A stretch of 64,000 nucleotides of DNA from RYN-230 sp963717125 (GTDB taxonomy: Bacteria; Actinomycetota; Actinomycetes; Streptosporangiales; Streptosporangiaceae): contig CAVQVG010000006.1 in NCBI GenBank assembly GCA_963717125.1, forward strand, positions 434,001 through 498,000, written 5' to 3'. Below, piece after piece: positions 34,843 to 43,601 of this stretch (within the stretch, counting starts at the first letter, position 1; each line of letters opens with the position of its first letter). The notes below the pieces were generated by a model. That model did no database searches and was not told where the DNA came from. It saw only the letters and a program-made list of their open reading frames with translations. The position numbers and the translations under genes are program-made.

Positions 34843-35439
34843 CTACTGGTCAGCCGGGCTGCCGTCGCCGCTAACCGCCGAGGCCGGCGCGCGCCGGGGC
34901 AGCGCGGGCTCGGTCTGCTCACCGGCCGGCGCCTCGGTGTCCGGCACGACGACCTCACGCTCGGCCAGCCGGGCATCGCGGACGCCGATCACCGACAGCC
35001 GCCCGATGGACATCGCGGCGAGGAACACGATCACCACGCCAAGGCCGGTGAAGTAGCTGAGCTCCTCCAGCGTCCGGATCAGCGTGCTGCTGCCGATCGG
35101 CGTGCCGACGGCCATCGCGCCGCTGCTGTTCCACAGCGGGGTGAGCGTCCGGCCCACGGCGAACCACGCGCCGCTCAGCGCGGCCAGCCAGGCGCCGAAC
35201 ATGGCCACCGGCCGGACCCGGGTCTGCAGCAGGATGAGCCCGCCGAGCAGGGTGCCCGCCGCAGGCAGGATCTCCAGCCAGAGCCGCCCGGCGGTGTAGT
35301 TCCAGGCGATCCCGGGGGTGTAGGCGAAATGGAAGTAGGGTCCGACAAACGCGATCAGCCCGCCCCACAGTCCGAGCAGGACCAGCAGGGTTCCGCTCAG
35401 GGCACCACGGGTCCGCGGAACGCGCAGCATCCCGGCCAT
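34843..35439 (-). CDS. Membrane protein of unknown function
   Basis: A 198-residue protein with about four to five hydrophobic segments (for example TLLVLLGLWGGLIAFVGPYF, EILPAAGTLLGGLILL, FGAWLAALSGAWFAVG and YFTGLGVVIVFLAAMSIG) and a charged cytosolic-type tail of about 45 residues. The start at 35439 is chosen for the strong AAGGAGTGATC eight bases upstream; the frame is open to 35472. The loop around HFAYTPGIAWNYTAGRLWLEIL is typical of this family in actinobacteria, but I cannot name a function. Confidence 0.75.
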   Translation of the reverse strand: MAGMLRVPRTRGALSGTLLVLLGLWGGLIAFVGPYFHFAYTPGIAWNYTAGRLWLEILPAAGTLLGGLILLQTRVRPVAMFGAWLAALSGAWFAVGRTLTPLWNSSGAMAVGTPIGSSTLIRTLEELSYFTGLGVVIVFLAAMSIGRLSVIGVRDARLAEREVVVPDTEAPAGEQTEPALPRRAPASAVSGDGSPADQ

Positions 35440-35530
35440 AACGATCACTCCTTCGGCAGGAACCTCAAGCACAGGGGGAATTCCTGGCCGCCGTCAGCTA
35501 CCCGTGGAGCGGGGGGTTATGCGCGCTATT

Positions 35531-35563
35531 AATCCGGGGGGACGACCCCCCTGGACCCCCCGC
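35531..35563 (+). repeat. REP-like palindromic repeat, copy 1
   Basis: AATCCGGGGGG, ACGA, CCCCCC, then TGGACCCCCCGC. It folds as G6/C6. A near-identical unit lies inverted at 52919-52950. It sits in the 220-base gap upstream of selA, which also contains further hairpins such as CCCGCC-TGC-GGCGGG and GCTCGCC/GGCGAGC. Confidence 0.6.
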
Positions 35564-35646
35564 TCGCCGCTTCGCGCCGAACGCCGACTCGGCGAGCACC
35601 CGCCTGCGGCGGGCCCCGCCTCGCCGGCGAGCTGCCGCGCCGCAGG

Positions 35647-35652
35647 TAATGT
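35647..35652 (+). promoter_or_regulatory. -10 box TAATGT, leaderless start
   Basis: TAATGT ends seven bases before the GTG at 35660 and decides the selA start over the ATG at 35504, whose extension is repeat sequence. Confidence 0.5.
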
Positions 35653-35659
35653 CACGACC

Positions 35660-36985
35660 GTGGATGGCCGGCGGTTTGTGCCGCGCACCGACACGGTGCT
35701 CGGCGACCCGCGGCTGGCCGGCGCGATCGAGCGGCTCGGCCGGGCCCGGGTCAAGGCGGCGGTGGCTGGCGCCCAGCAGCAGGCCCGGTCCGGGCAGATC
35801 AGCCCGGACGCGGTCGCGGACGTGGCGATGGCCGCGCTGCCGCGCGCGGCCACCTCGCTGCTCCCGGTGCTGAACGCCACCGGCGTGCTGCTGCACACGA
35901 ACCTGGGCCGGGCCCCGCTGTCCGCCGCGGCGGTGGCCGCGATGGCGGCCGCGGCCGGCTACACCGACCTGGAGTTCGACCTGGCGGCGGGCAGCCGGGG
36001 CCGCCGGGGCCGCGGCGCGCTGGCCGCGCTGGCCGCGGCGGTGCCCGCCGCGGAAGCGGTCCACGTGGTGAACAACAACGCGGCCGCGCTGGTGCTGGCC
36101 GCGACCGCGCTGGCCGCGGGCCGGGAGATCGTCGTCAGCCGGGGCGAGATGATCGAGATCGGCGACGGCTTCCGGCTGCCCGAGCTGATGGAGTCCACCG
36201 GCGCGCGGATCCGCGAGGTCGGCACGACCAACCGCACCGCGCTGGCCGACTACGAGAAGGCCTGCGGCCCGGACACCGGGTTCGTGCTCAAGGTGCATCC
36301 GTCGAACTTCCGGGTCGAGGGCTTCACCGCGCAGGTCAGCGTGGCCGAGCTGGCCGCGCTGGGCGTCCCGGTGGTGGCCGACATCGGGTCCGGTCTCCTG
36401 GCCCGGCACCCGCTGCTGCCCGACGAGCCCGACGCCGGGTCGTGGCTGGCGGCGGGGGCCGCGCTCGTCACCGCCAGCGGGGACAAGCTGCTCGGCGGGC
36501 CGCAGGCCGGGCTGATCTTCGGCCGGGCCGCCCTGGTCCGCCAGCTGGCCCGGCACCCGCTGGCCCGGGCGCTGCGGGTGGACAAGACCACGGCCGCCGC
36601 GCTGGAAGCCACCCTGACCGGGCCGCCGGTTCCGCTGGCCACGGCGCTGGCCGCCGACGAGCCGTCGCTGGCCCGGCGGGCCCGGCGGCTGGCCAGCCGG
36701 CTGGCCGCGGCCGGGCTGGACGCCCGGCCGGCCGCCAGCACGGCCGTGGTCGGCGGCGGGGGCGCCCCCGGGGTGCCGCTGCCCAGCGCCGCGGTCAGCC
36801 TGCCGGCCGGGCTGGCCGCCCCGCTGCGGGCCGGCCCGCCGGTGCGCGGCGGGCAGTTCCCGGCTGTGGTCGGCCGGACCGAGGACGGCCGGCTCCTGCT
36901 CGACCTGCGCGCGGTGCCGCCCGGCGACGACGACCTGCTGGCCGGCGCGGTACTGGCCGCCGGGAACGCGGCGTCATGCAGGTGA
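35660..36985 (+). CDS. selA: SelA, L-seryl-tRNA(Sec) selenium transferase
   Basis: A 441-residue PLP enzyme that converts Ser-tRNA(Sec) to Sec-tRNA(Sec). Family blocks are LLPVLNATGVLLHTNLGRAP, VHVVNNNAAALVL, VVSRGEMIEIGDGFRLPEL and the PLP lysine in VTASGDKLLGGPQAG. The GTG at 35660 is chosen from the TAATGT box and the family start (RTDTVLGDP); the longer frame from 35504 would translate a repeat. It overlaps selB by ten bases. Confidence 0.94.
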   Translation: MDGRRFVPRTDTVLGDPRLAGAIERLGRARVKAAVAGAQQQARSGQISPDAVADVAMAALPRAATSLLPVLNATGVLLHTNLGRAPLSAAAVAAMAAAAGYTDLEFDLAAGSRGRRGRGALAALAAAVPAAEAVHVVNNNAAALVLAATALAAGREIVVSRGEMIEIGDGFRLPELMESTGARIREVGTTNRTALADYEKACGPDTGFVLKVHPSNFRVEGFTAQVSVAELAALGVPVVADIGSGLLARHPLLPDEPDAGSWLAAGAALVTASGDKLLGGPQAGLIFGRAALVRQLARHPLARALRVDKTTAAALEATLTGPPVPLATALAADEPSLARRARRLASRLAAAGLDARPAASTAVVGGGGAPGVPLPSAAVSLPAGLAAPLRAGPPVRGGQFPAVVGRTEDGRLLLDLRAVPPGDDDLLAGAVLAAGNAASCR

Positions 36986-38754
36986 TCGCGACCGCCGGGC
37001 ACGTGGACCACGGCAAGTCCACCCTGGTCCGCGCGCTGACCGGGATGGAGCCGGACCGGTGGGCCGAGGAGCGGCGCCGTGGCCTCACCATCGACCTGGG
37101 GTTCTGCTGGCTGACGCTGCCGTCGGGGGAGCGGCTCGCGTTCGTCGACGTGCCCGGGCACGAGCGCTTCGTGCCCAACATGCTGGCCGGCGTCGGCCCG
37201 GTGCCGGCCGTGCTGTTCACCGTGGCGGCCGACGAGGGCTGGATGCCGCAGTCCGAGGAGCACCTGGCCGCGGTGCACGCGCTCGGCATCCGGCACGGCC
37301 TGCTCGCCGTCACCCGGTCCGACCTGGCCGACCCGGCCGAGGCGATGCGGCAGGCCCGGGAGCGGCTCGCCGCGACCAGTCTCGGCCAGGTCGAGGCGGT
37401 CGCGGTCAGCGCGGTCAGCGGCGCCGGGCTGCCGCAACTGACCGGCGCGCTGGACCGGCTGGCTGGCGTCCTGCCCAGCCCGGACCGCGACGCGCCGGTC
37501 CGGCTGTGGGTGGATAGGGCGTTCAGTATCAAGGGCAGTGGCACGGTGGTGACCGGCACGCTGGCCGCCGGGACCATCCGCGAGCGGCAGGAGCTGGTGC
37601 TCACCCCAGCCCTGACCGCGGTGCGGGTGCGCGGCATCGAGTCGCTCAAGCAGCGGGCCGCGGCGGTGGCCGGGGTGGCCCGGGTCGCGGTCAATCTGCG
37701 GACGGACGGCCGGGCCGGGCCGGCCCGCGGCATGGCGCTGGTCGAGCCGGGCCGGTGGGCGCTGGCCAGCGTGGCCGACGTGCGGCTCGCCGCGGCCGGG
37801 CCGCGGCCGCCGCGGCAGCTCACCGTGCACATCGGCGCGGCCCGGACGGTCGCCCGGGTGCGCCTGCTGGGCGGCCGGATCGCCCGGCTCACGCTGCACG
37901 AGGCGCTGCCGTTGCACGTGGGTGACCGGCTGCTGCTGCGCGACCCCGGCTCGGCCGGCGGGCCGGACCCGGCCTGGCCGGCGGTGGCCGGCGCGACCGT
38001 GCTGGACCTCAGCCCGCCCGGGCTCGGCCGCCGCGGGGCGGCTGCCGCGGCCGCGGCCGAGCTATCCGGGTGGCCGCCGGCGCCGGGCGCGGCCGAGCTG
38101 ATCCGGCGGCACCGGCTGATCAAGGCCAGCGCGCTGCGCGCGATGGGGGTGACCGACCTGCCTGCCCCGGTCAGCGGGGAGTGGCTGGCCGACCCGGCGT
38201 ACTGGGCGGAGCTCCGGGAGCGGCTGGCCGGCCTGGTCAGCACCCACCTGGCCGCCACGCCGCTGTCCGCCGGGCTGCCGGTGGAGGCGGCCCGGGCCCA
38301 GCTCGGCCTGCCCGCCCGGCAGCTGGTCGAGGCGCTGGCCGGGCCGGCCCTGGTGATGCGCGGCGGGTCGCTGCGGCCGGCCTGCCGGCCGGACACGCCG
38401 CTGCCGGACCGGGTGCGGGCCGCGGTGGCCGCGCTGCGCGGCGACCTGGCCCGGCAGCCGTTCGCCGCGCCGGAGGCGGCCCGGCTGCGCGAGCTCGGCC
38501 TGGACACCAAGGCGGTGGCGGCCGCGGCCCGGGCCGGGCTGCTGCTGCGGATCACCGAGCAGGTCGTGCTGGCGCCCGGCGCGGACCAGGAGGCCACCCG
38601 CATCCTGGCCCAGCTGCCGCAGCCGTTCACCGCGGCGCAGGCCCGCCAGGTGCTGGGCACCACCCGCCGGGTGGCCATCCCGCTGCTGGAATACCTGGAC
38701 CGGCGCGGCGCGACCCGGCGGCTGCCGGACGACCGGCGGGTGCTGCTCGGCTGA
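36976..38754 (+). CDS. selB: SelB, selenocysteine-specific elongation factor
   Basis: A 592-residue translation GTPase. The G1 loop is ATAGHVDHGKSTLVRAL, then GLTIDLGFCWL, DVPGHERFV and VTRSDLAD. Domains 2 and 3 follow, and the C-terminal third holds winged-helix repeats that bind the SECIS RNA hairpin (for example EAARLRELGLDTKAVAAAARAG and PQPFTAAQARQVLGTTRRVAIPLLEYLDRRGATRR). It delivers Sec-tRNA to in-frame UGA codons. The ATG at 36976 overlaps the selA end. Confidence 0.95.
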   Translation: MQVIATAGHVDHGKSTLVRALTGMEPDRWAEERRRGLTIDLGFCWLTLPSGERLAFVDVPGHERFVPNMLAGVGPVPAVLFTVAADEGWMPQSEEHLAAVHALGIRHGLLAVTRSDLADPAEAMRQARERLAATSLGQVEAVAVSAVSGAGLPQLTGALDRLAGVLPSPDRDAPVRLWVDRAFSIKGSGTVVTGTLAAGTIRERQELVLTPALTAVRVRGIESLKQRAAAVAGVARVAVNLRTDGRAGPARGMALVEPGRWALASVADVRLAAAGPRPPRQLTVHIGAARTVARVRLLGGRIARLTLHEALPLHVGDRLLLRDPGSAGGPDPAWPAVAGATVLDLSPPGLGRRGAAAAAAAELSGWPPAPGAAELIRRHRLIKASALRAMGVTDLPAPVSGEWLADPAYWAELRERLAGLVSTHLAATPLSAGLPVEAARAQLGLPARQLVEALAGPALVMRGGSLRPACRPDTPLPDRVRAAVAALRGDLARQPFAAPEAARLRELGLDTKAVAAAARAGLLLRITEQVVLAPGADQEATRILAQLPQPFTAAQARQVLGTTRRVAIPLLEYLDRRGATRRLPDDRRVLLG

Positions 38755-38757
38755 GGC

Positions 38758-39900
38758 CTAGCCGTGCAGGCCGCGCCCGGCGAACCGGTCGCTGCTCCAC
38801 GCGGCCGCCTCGGCCGGCGGCTCGTCCGAGCTGATCCAGCGGACCATCGCCTGCGCGGTGACCGGCGCGAGCAGGATGCCGGTCCGGTAGTGACCTGAGG
38901 TCAGCCACGCGTTGCGCAGGCCGTGGATCCGGTCGATGACCGGCAGCCCGTCCGGGTGCCGCGGCCGGAAACAGCACCACTGGTAGTCGGCGCGCAGCCC
39001 GCGCAGCTCAGGCAGCGTGGCGTAGAGCCCGGCCAGGACGCTCTCGATGACCTCCGGCCGGACCACCGGGCTCTCGTCGCCGGTGTCGAACGTGCCGCCG
39101 ACCAGCAGCCGCCCGTCTTCGAGCTGGGTGGCCACCGGGGCCACGATCCCGGGCAGGCGCAGCGACGTGGGCTCGGTGACCAGCAGATGCCCCTTGACCC
39201 GTTCCCACGGCACGTCCAGGTCCAGCCCGTCCAGGGTGGGCGGCAGCCCGGTGGCGAAGACGACCGCGCCCGGCTGGATCTCCCCGGCGGTGGTGTCCAC
39301 CGCCACCACCCGGTCGCCGCGGATGGTGACGCCGGTGGCGGCGACCCCGGTGGACACGGCCGGCAGCCCGGCGGACAGCCGGGCCACCGAGCGGAGCGGG
39401 TTGACCCGGCCCTGGTGGTGGATCCGCGCGCCGGCCATGGGCAGCGAGAGGCCCGGGATGAGCCCGGCCACCTGGCTGGGATCGAGCCACTCCACCGCCG
39501 GGGACTGGTGCGGGGCCAGCCCGCCGGGGTCCGGGGACAGCCCGATCCAGTCCACGTCGACCAGGCCGACCCCGCCGGGCCACGTCTGTTCCAGCTCGGC
39601 CCACTGCCCGAGGCTGGCCCGGGCCAGGTCCACGAACGGCTCCGGGTCACTCCACTCGTGGATCTCCGGGGTGAGCAGGCCGGCCGCGCCGCCGGTCGCC
39701 CCGGCGCCCAGGTGGCCGGCCTCGATGAGCTGCACGGTACCCAGGCCGGCCTGATGGCAGGCGGCGGCGGTGGCGACCCCGACGATCCCGCCGCCGACCA
39801 CCAGCAGATCAGGATGCGGCTGCGTCACCGAGCCGCCGCTGCGGACCAGTTCGCCGCGCTCCGCCGCGGTGAGCTGGTCGAGCCAGATAGCAGTCTCCAC
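38758..39900 (-). CDS. FAD-dependent amino acid oxidase (glycine oxidase/ThiO-like)
   Basis: A 380-residue DAO-fold flavoenzyme. FAD binds at PDLLVVGGGIVGVATAAAC; other blocks are LGAGATGGAAGLLTPEIHEW, VVFATGLPP and the C-terminal WLTSGHYRTGILLAPVTA. It may oxidise glycine or another amine, as ThiO does for thiazole synthesis; no other thiamine gene is near. The GTG at 39900 is chosen because a TAGGGT -10 box sits seven bases upstream; the ATG at 39906 would then precede the transcript start. It lies three bases past selB, convergent. Confidence 0.85.
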   Translation of the reverse strand: METAIWLDQLTAAERGELVRSGGSVTQPHPDLLVVGGGIVGVATAAACHQAGLGTVQLIEAGHLGAGATGGAAGLLTPEIHEWSDPEPFVDLARASLGQWAELEQTWPGGVGLVDVDWIGLSPDPGGLAPHQSPAVEWLDPSQVAGLIPGLSLPMAGARIHHQGRVNPLRSVARLSAGLPAVSTGVAATGVTIRGDRVVAVDTTAGEIQPGAVVFATGLPPTLDGLDLDVPWERVKGHLLVTEPTSLRLPGIVAPVATQLEDGRLLVGGTFDTGDESPVVRPEVIESVLAGLYATLPELRGLRADYQWCCFRPRHPDGLPVIDRIHGLRNAWLTSGHYRTGILLAPVTAQAMVRWISSDEPPAEAAAWSSDRFAGRGLHG

Positions 39901-39907
39901 GACCATG

Positions 39908-39913
39908 ACCCTA
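39908..39913 (-). promoter_or_regulatory. -10 box TAGGGT, leaderless start
   Basis: On the minus strand TAGGGT is followed by seven bases and the GTG at 39900. Confidence 0.45.
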
Positions 39914-40012
39914 TCGCCGCCGCCCCTGCGGGAGATAACTCCTAGTTTGACAACCTGATATGACGACAATAGCCCGCCGGGCTGGTCCCGGTTTATCGTC
40001 ATCAGCCTGCGG

Positions 40013-40018
40013 TAGCGT
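40013..40018 (+). promoter_or_regulatory. -10 box TAGCGT, leaderless start
   Basis: TAGCGT ends six bases before the moaA GTG at 40025; no ribosome binding site is present. Confidence 0.5.
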
Positions 40019-40024
40019 GAAGAC

Positions 40025-41020
40025 GTGTCCCTGCTCGCTGATGCCTACGGGCGCGTCGCTACCGACCTGCGGATATCGCTGACCGATCGGTGCAATCTGC
40101 GCTGCGCGTACTGCATGCCGCCGGAAGGTCTGGACTGGCTGCCGAACCCGGCCCGGCTGACCGACGACGAGGTGGTCCGGCTGGCCCGGATCGGCGTGCA
40201 GCGCCTCGGCATCAGCGAGATCCGCTACACCGGCGGCGAGCCACTGCTGCGCCGCGGCCTGGCCGGCATCGTGGCCCGCACCGCCGCGCTGGCGCCCCGG
40301 CCGGAGATCTCGCTGACCACGAACGCGATCGGGCTGGCCCGGCTGGCCGGCCCGCTGCGCGCCGCCGGCCTGGACCGGATCAACGTGTCGCTGGACACGC
40401 TGCGCCCGGACACGTTCCGCGAGCTGGCCAAGCGGGACCGGCTGCCCGACGTGCTGGCCGGGCTGGCCGCGGCGGCCGCGGCCGGGATCACCCCGGTCAA
40501 GGTCAACACGGTGCTGATGCGCGGGGTGAACGACGACGAGGCGCCGGACCTGCTCCGGTACTGCCTGGACCGCGGCTACCAGCTGCGCTTCATCGAGCAG
40601 ATGCCGCTGGACGCGCAGCACGGCTGGCGGCGGGAGAACATGGTGGCCGCGGACCAGATCCTGGACTCGCTGGCGCCGCACTTCACGCTGACCCCGGACG
40701 ACCCGGCCGCCCGCGGGTCGGCGCCCGCGGAGATCTTCCTGGTGGACGGCGGGCCGGCCCGGGTCGGCGTGATCGGCTCGGTGACCCGCCCGTTCTGCGG
40801 CACCTGCGACCGGGTCCGGCTGACCGCCGACGGGCAGATCCGCAACTGCCTGTTCGCCCGGGACGAGAGCAACCTGCGTGACCCGATGCGCGGCGGGGCC
40901 AGCGACGACGAGCTGGCCGGGATCTGGCGCCGGGCGGTCGCGGCCAAGCTGCCCGGGCACGGCATCAACGACCCCGGGTTCCTGCAGCCGGCCCGGCCCA
41001 TGTCCGCCATCGGGGGTTAA
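40025..41020 (+). CDS. moaA: MoaA, GTP 3',8-cyclase (molybdenum cofactor)
   Basis: A 331-residue radical SAM enzyme that starts molybdenum cofactor synthesis. The N-terminal cluster motif is TDRCNLRCAYCMPPEGL, the C-terminal cluster is in TRPFCGTCDRVRL with a third Cys in IRNCLF, and the chain ends in the conserved Gly-Gly (MSAIGG). Molybdenum cofactor is needed by formate dehydrogenase, consistent with fdhD and the selenium genes nearby. Single gene, probably leaderless. Confidence 0.96.
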   Translation: MSLLADAYGRVATDLRISLTDRCNLRCAYCMPPEGLDWLPNPARLTDDEVVRLARIGVQRLGISEIRYTGGEPLLRRGLAGIVARTAALAPRPEISLTTNAIGLARLAGPLRAAGLDRINVSLDTLRPDTFRELAKRDRLPDVLAGLAAAAAAGITPVKVNTVLMRGVNDDEAPDLLRYCLDRGYQLRFIEQMPLDAQHGWRRENMVAADQILDSLAPHFTLTPDDPAARGSAPAEIFLVDGGPARVGVIGSVTRPFCGTCDRVRLTADGQIRNCLFARDESNLRDPMRGGASDDELAGIWRRAVAAKLPGHGINDPGFLQPARPMSAIGG

Positions 41021-41022
41021 AA

Positions 41023-41586
41023 TCACCTGGCCGGCCGGATGGGCAGCCGGTAGACCCGCCGCACGCTGGAGCCGAGCCGGGTGATGTCCGCCCCGTAGAC
41101 GTGCAGCGACACCGTCACGCCGTGGCCCGGGTTGCGGACCAGGTGAATGTCGCCGGGCGGGGCGAAGCCGGTGACCGAGCCCGCGCCGGTCAGGTTCCGG
41201 CCGGCCGGCCGCACCGCGGTGCCGCCGTCGGCCAGCGCGAACAGCTCCTCGTCCTCGGCGCCCGCCAGCACGCCGGCCACACACCAGGTGACGTGGTCAT
41301 GGATCGGGGTGACCTGGCCCGGCCGCCAGACCACGGCCACGATGGAGAACGAGCCGTCCGGTTCCGCGTGCAGCACGTGGGTCTGGTAGCTGGCCGGGTC
41401 GCCGCGGCGTTCCGCGGCGGTGAGGATCTCTGGCCCGGGCAGTTCCGCCTGCAGCGCGTCGGCGACCCACTGCGCGGTCTGGCCCCAGTCGCCGTGGCGG
41501 CGGACCGCCCGGCGGATGGCCGCGGTCAGGCCGGCCGGTGCGGTCCGGCTGGGCGGGGTAGTGCGGAGCGCGGTAGCGAGGGTCAT
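41023..41586 (-). CDS. Cysteine dioxygenase-family protein
   Basis: A 187-residue cupin. The iron ligands are visible as the His pair in TPIHDHVTWCVAGVL and the third His in VSLHVYGADI; AGAEDEELF follows the first motif as in bacterial cysteine dioxygenases. It should oxidise cysteine (or 3-mercaptopropionate) to the sulfinate. The ATG follows GGAGGCGACCG. It is convergent with moaA, two bases apart, and divergent from the PadR gene. Confidence 0.88.
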   Translation of the reverse strand: MTLATALRTTPPSRTAPAGLTAAIRRAVRRHGDWGQTAQWVADALQAELPGPEILTAAERRGDPASYQTHVLHAEPDGSFSIVAVVWRPGQVTPIHDHVTWCVAGVLAGAEDEELFALADGGTAVRPAGRNLTGAGSVTGFAPPGDIHLVRNPGHGVTVSLHVYGADITRLGSSVRRVYRLPIRPAR

Positions 41587-41727
41587 CGGTCGCCTCCAGA
41601 GATCGGCTGGTCAGCCTGCTCCGCCAGGCTACGAGCGAACGACTCATAGGTCCAATGCCAAAGTCCTGGGATATGCATCAGTCTGCTGGATGGGTCGGGC
41701 TTCCGGACTTGCGTCATCGATGTGTTC

Positions 41728-41737
41728 CGATATATCG
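41728..41737. promoter_or_regulatory. Palindrome CGATATATCG, putative PadR operator
   Basis: A perfect ten-base AT-rich palindrome 44 bases before the PadR start, next to TTGACG (41738) and near a second palindrome CATCGATG (41715-41722). It is a likely autoregulatory site. The rest of the 194-base gap shows nothing else. Confidence 0.45.
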
Positions 41738-41780
41738 TTGACGTATCCAGTAAGACCAGAGACCAAGGAAGTGAAGACAG

Positions 41781-42476
41781 ATGCGACACACCGAGCCCTG
41801 GCCTGGTCCAGGCGACGAAGAAGAAGAGGAAGTCTGGCGGCACCGGCACGGGCCGCGTGGCGCGCGCCGGGTCCGCCCGGCCGGTGGCCCCGGTGGCCGC
41901 TGGGGCGGGCCACCGTTCCGCGAGGCGGTCCCCGGGCCGCCCGAGGACTGGGGCTTCGGGCCCTGGGCCGGTGTGAAACGGCACCGCGGCCCGCGGGTCA
42001 AGCGGGGCGACGTGCGGGCCGCGGCGCTGGCGCTGCTGGCCGACGAGCCGCGCAACGGCTACCAGATCATCCAGCAGATCGACGAGCGCAGCGGGGGAGT
42101 GTGGCGGCCCAGCCCGGGCTCCGTCTACCCGGCGCTGCAGCAGCTCGAGGACGAGGGCCTGATCGCGGCCACCACCGGCGAGGCCGGCCGCCGGGCGTAT
42201 CAGCTCACCGACGAGGGCCGGGCTTATGTCGCGGCGCACCCGGACGAGCTGGCCGCGCCCTGGGACGTGGTGGCCAAGTCCGTCGGGGACGAGGCGATCG
42301 AGATGCGCCGGCTGTTCGGCACGGTCGCCATGGCCGGCATGCAGGTGGCCCGGGTCGGCACCCGGGCTCAGGCCGAGCAGGCCCGGCAGATCCTCACCGA
42401 CACCCGCCGGAAGCTCTACCAGATCCTGGCCGCCGAGGACGACGAGGCGGCCGCCGGCGAGCCCGAGGACGATTAG
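41781..42476 (+). CDS. PadR-family transcriptional regulator
   Basis: A 231-residue regulator. A Gly/Pro/Arg-rich head of about 70 residues precedes the PadR winged helix: KRGDVRAAALALLADEPRNGYQI, PSPGSVYPALQQLEDEGL and YQLTDEGRAYV. A C-terminal dimerisation helix region follows. The ATG has AAGGAAG upstream. It precedes a DrrAB-type exporter in the same direction; PadR proteins often repress such pumps until the drug binds. Confidence 0.92.
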   Translation: MRHTEPWPGPGDEEEEEVWRHRHGPRGARRVRPAGGPGGRWGGPPFREAVPGPPEDWGFGPWAGVKRHRGPRVKRGDVRAAALALLADEPRNGYQIIQQIDERSGGVWRPSPGSVYPALQQLEDEGLIAATTGEAGRRAYQLTDEGRAYVAAHPDELAAPWDVVAKSVGDEAIEMRRLFGTVAMAGMQVARVGTRAQAEQARQILTDTRRKLYQILAAEDDEAAAGEPEDD

Positions 42477-42566
42477 GCCCAACGCCCTTGCCGCTGGGTG
42501 TAGCCGCGATGCGCCGGTGGCCATCGCGGCTACGCTCAGTCCTGGACCGAGTTGGAGGCGCGCAGA

Positions 42567-43601
42567 GTGACGACACAGACAGGCCCGGGCGCGGTGGACA
42601 CCGCGGCCGTGGCCGGCGACCGGCCACCCGCCATCAGGGTGACCGGGCTGACCAAGAAGTACGGGGACATCGAGGCCGTCCGGGGCATCGATTTCGAGGT
42701 GGCCCGGGGCGAGACGTTCGGTTTCCTGGGCCCGAACGGGGCCGGCAAGTCCACCACCATCAAGATCTTGTGCACGCTGGCCCGGCCGACCGCCGGGCAG
42801 GCCACGGTGGCCGGGCACGACGTGGTCCGCGAGCGGGACGCGGTGCGCCGGAACATCGGCCTGGTGTTCCAGGACACCACGCTGGACAACTACCTGACCG
42901 GCGCGCAGAACCTGCGCTTCCACGCCGAGCTGTACGCGGTGCCGGGGGCGGCGGTGGCGCCCCGGATGCGCCAGGTGCTGGACATGGTCGGGCTGTGGGA
43001 CCGGCGGGACAGCCTGGTGCAGACGTACTCGGGCGGCATGCAGCGGCGGCTGGAGATCGCCCGCGGCCTGCTGCACGCGCCCCGGGTGCTGTTCCTGGAC
43101 GAGCCCACGGTCGGCCTGGACCCGCAGACCCGCTCGTCGATCTGGGAGTACATCAACGAGCTGAAGCGGCGCGAGGACATCACCATCTTCCTCACCACGC
43201 ACTACATGGACGAGGCCGAGCACTGCGACCGGATCGCCATCATCGACCACGGCAAGATCGTGGCCATCGACACGCCGGAGCGGCTCAAGGCCAGCGTGGG
43301 CAAGGACCGGGTGCAGATCGAGACCGAGGACGACGAGGCCGCGATCCGCGAGCTGGCCGAGGTGTTCGGCATCGAGGCGGCCGTGCACGAGGGGGCGGTC
43401 ACGTTCGCGGTCGAGTCCGGTGGGGAGTTCGTGCCGCAGCTGTTCGCCCGGCTGAGCGTGCCGATCCGCTCGGTCAGCGTGTCCCGGCCGTCGCTGGACG
43501 ACGTGTTCATGTCCTACACCGGGAAGACAATCCGGGACGCCGAGGCGTCCGCCACCGACCACATGCGGCAGATGGTCACCCGCATCCGGGGGAGACGATG
43601 A
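42567..43601 (+). CDS. ABC exporter ATPase, DrrA-like
   Basis: A 344-residue ATPase: Walker A GPNGAGKST, signature YSGGMQRR, Walker B VLFLDEPTVGLD and the H-loop LTTHYMDEAE. The C-terminal domain past residue 240 ends in SRPSLDDVFMSYTGK, typical of DrrA/NodI-type drug or lipid exporters. The GTG at 42567 is chosen because TTGGAGG lies nine bases upstream. Its stop overlaps the permease start by four bases. Confidence 0.94.
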   Translation: MTTQTGPGAVDTAAVAGDRPPAIRVTGLTKKYGDIEAVRGIDFEVARGETFGFLGPNGAGKSTTIKILCTLARPTAGQATVAGHDVVRERDAVRRNIGLVFQDTTLDNYLTGAQNLRFHAELYAVPGAAVAPRMRQVLDMVGLWDRRDSLVQTYSGGMQRRLEIARGLLHAPRVLFLDEPTVGLDPQTRSSIWEYINELKRREDITIFLTTHYMDEAEHCDRIAIIDHGKIVAIDTPERLKASVGKDRVQIETEDDEAAIRELAEVFGIEAAVHEGAVTFAVESGGEFVPQLFARLSVPIRSVSVSRPSLDDVFMSYTGKTIRDAEASATDHMRQMVTRIRGRR

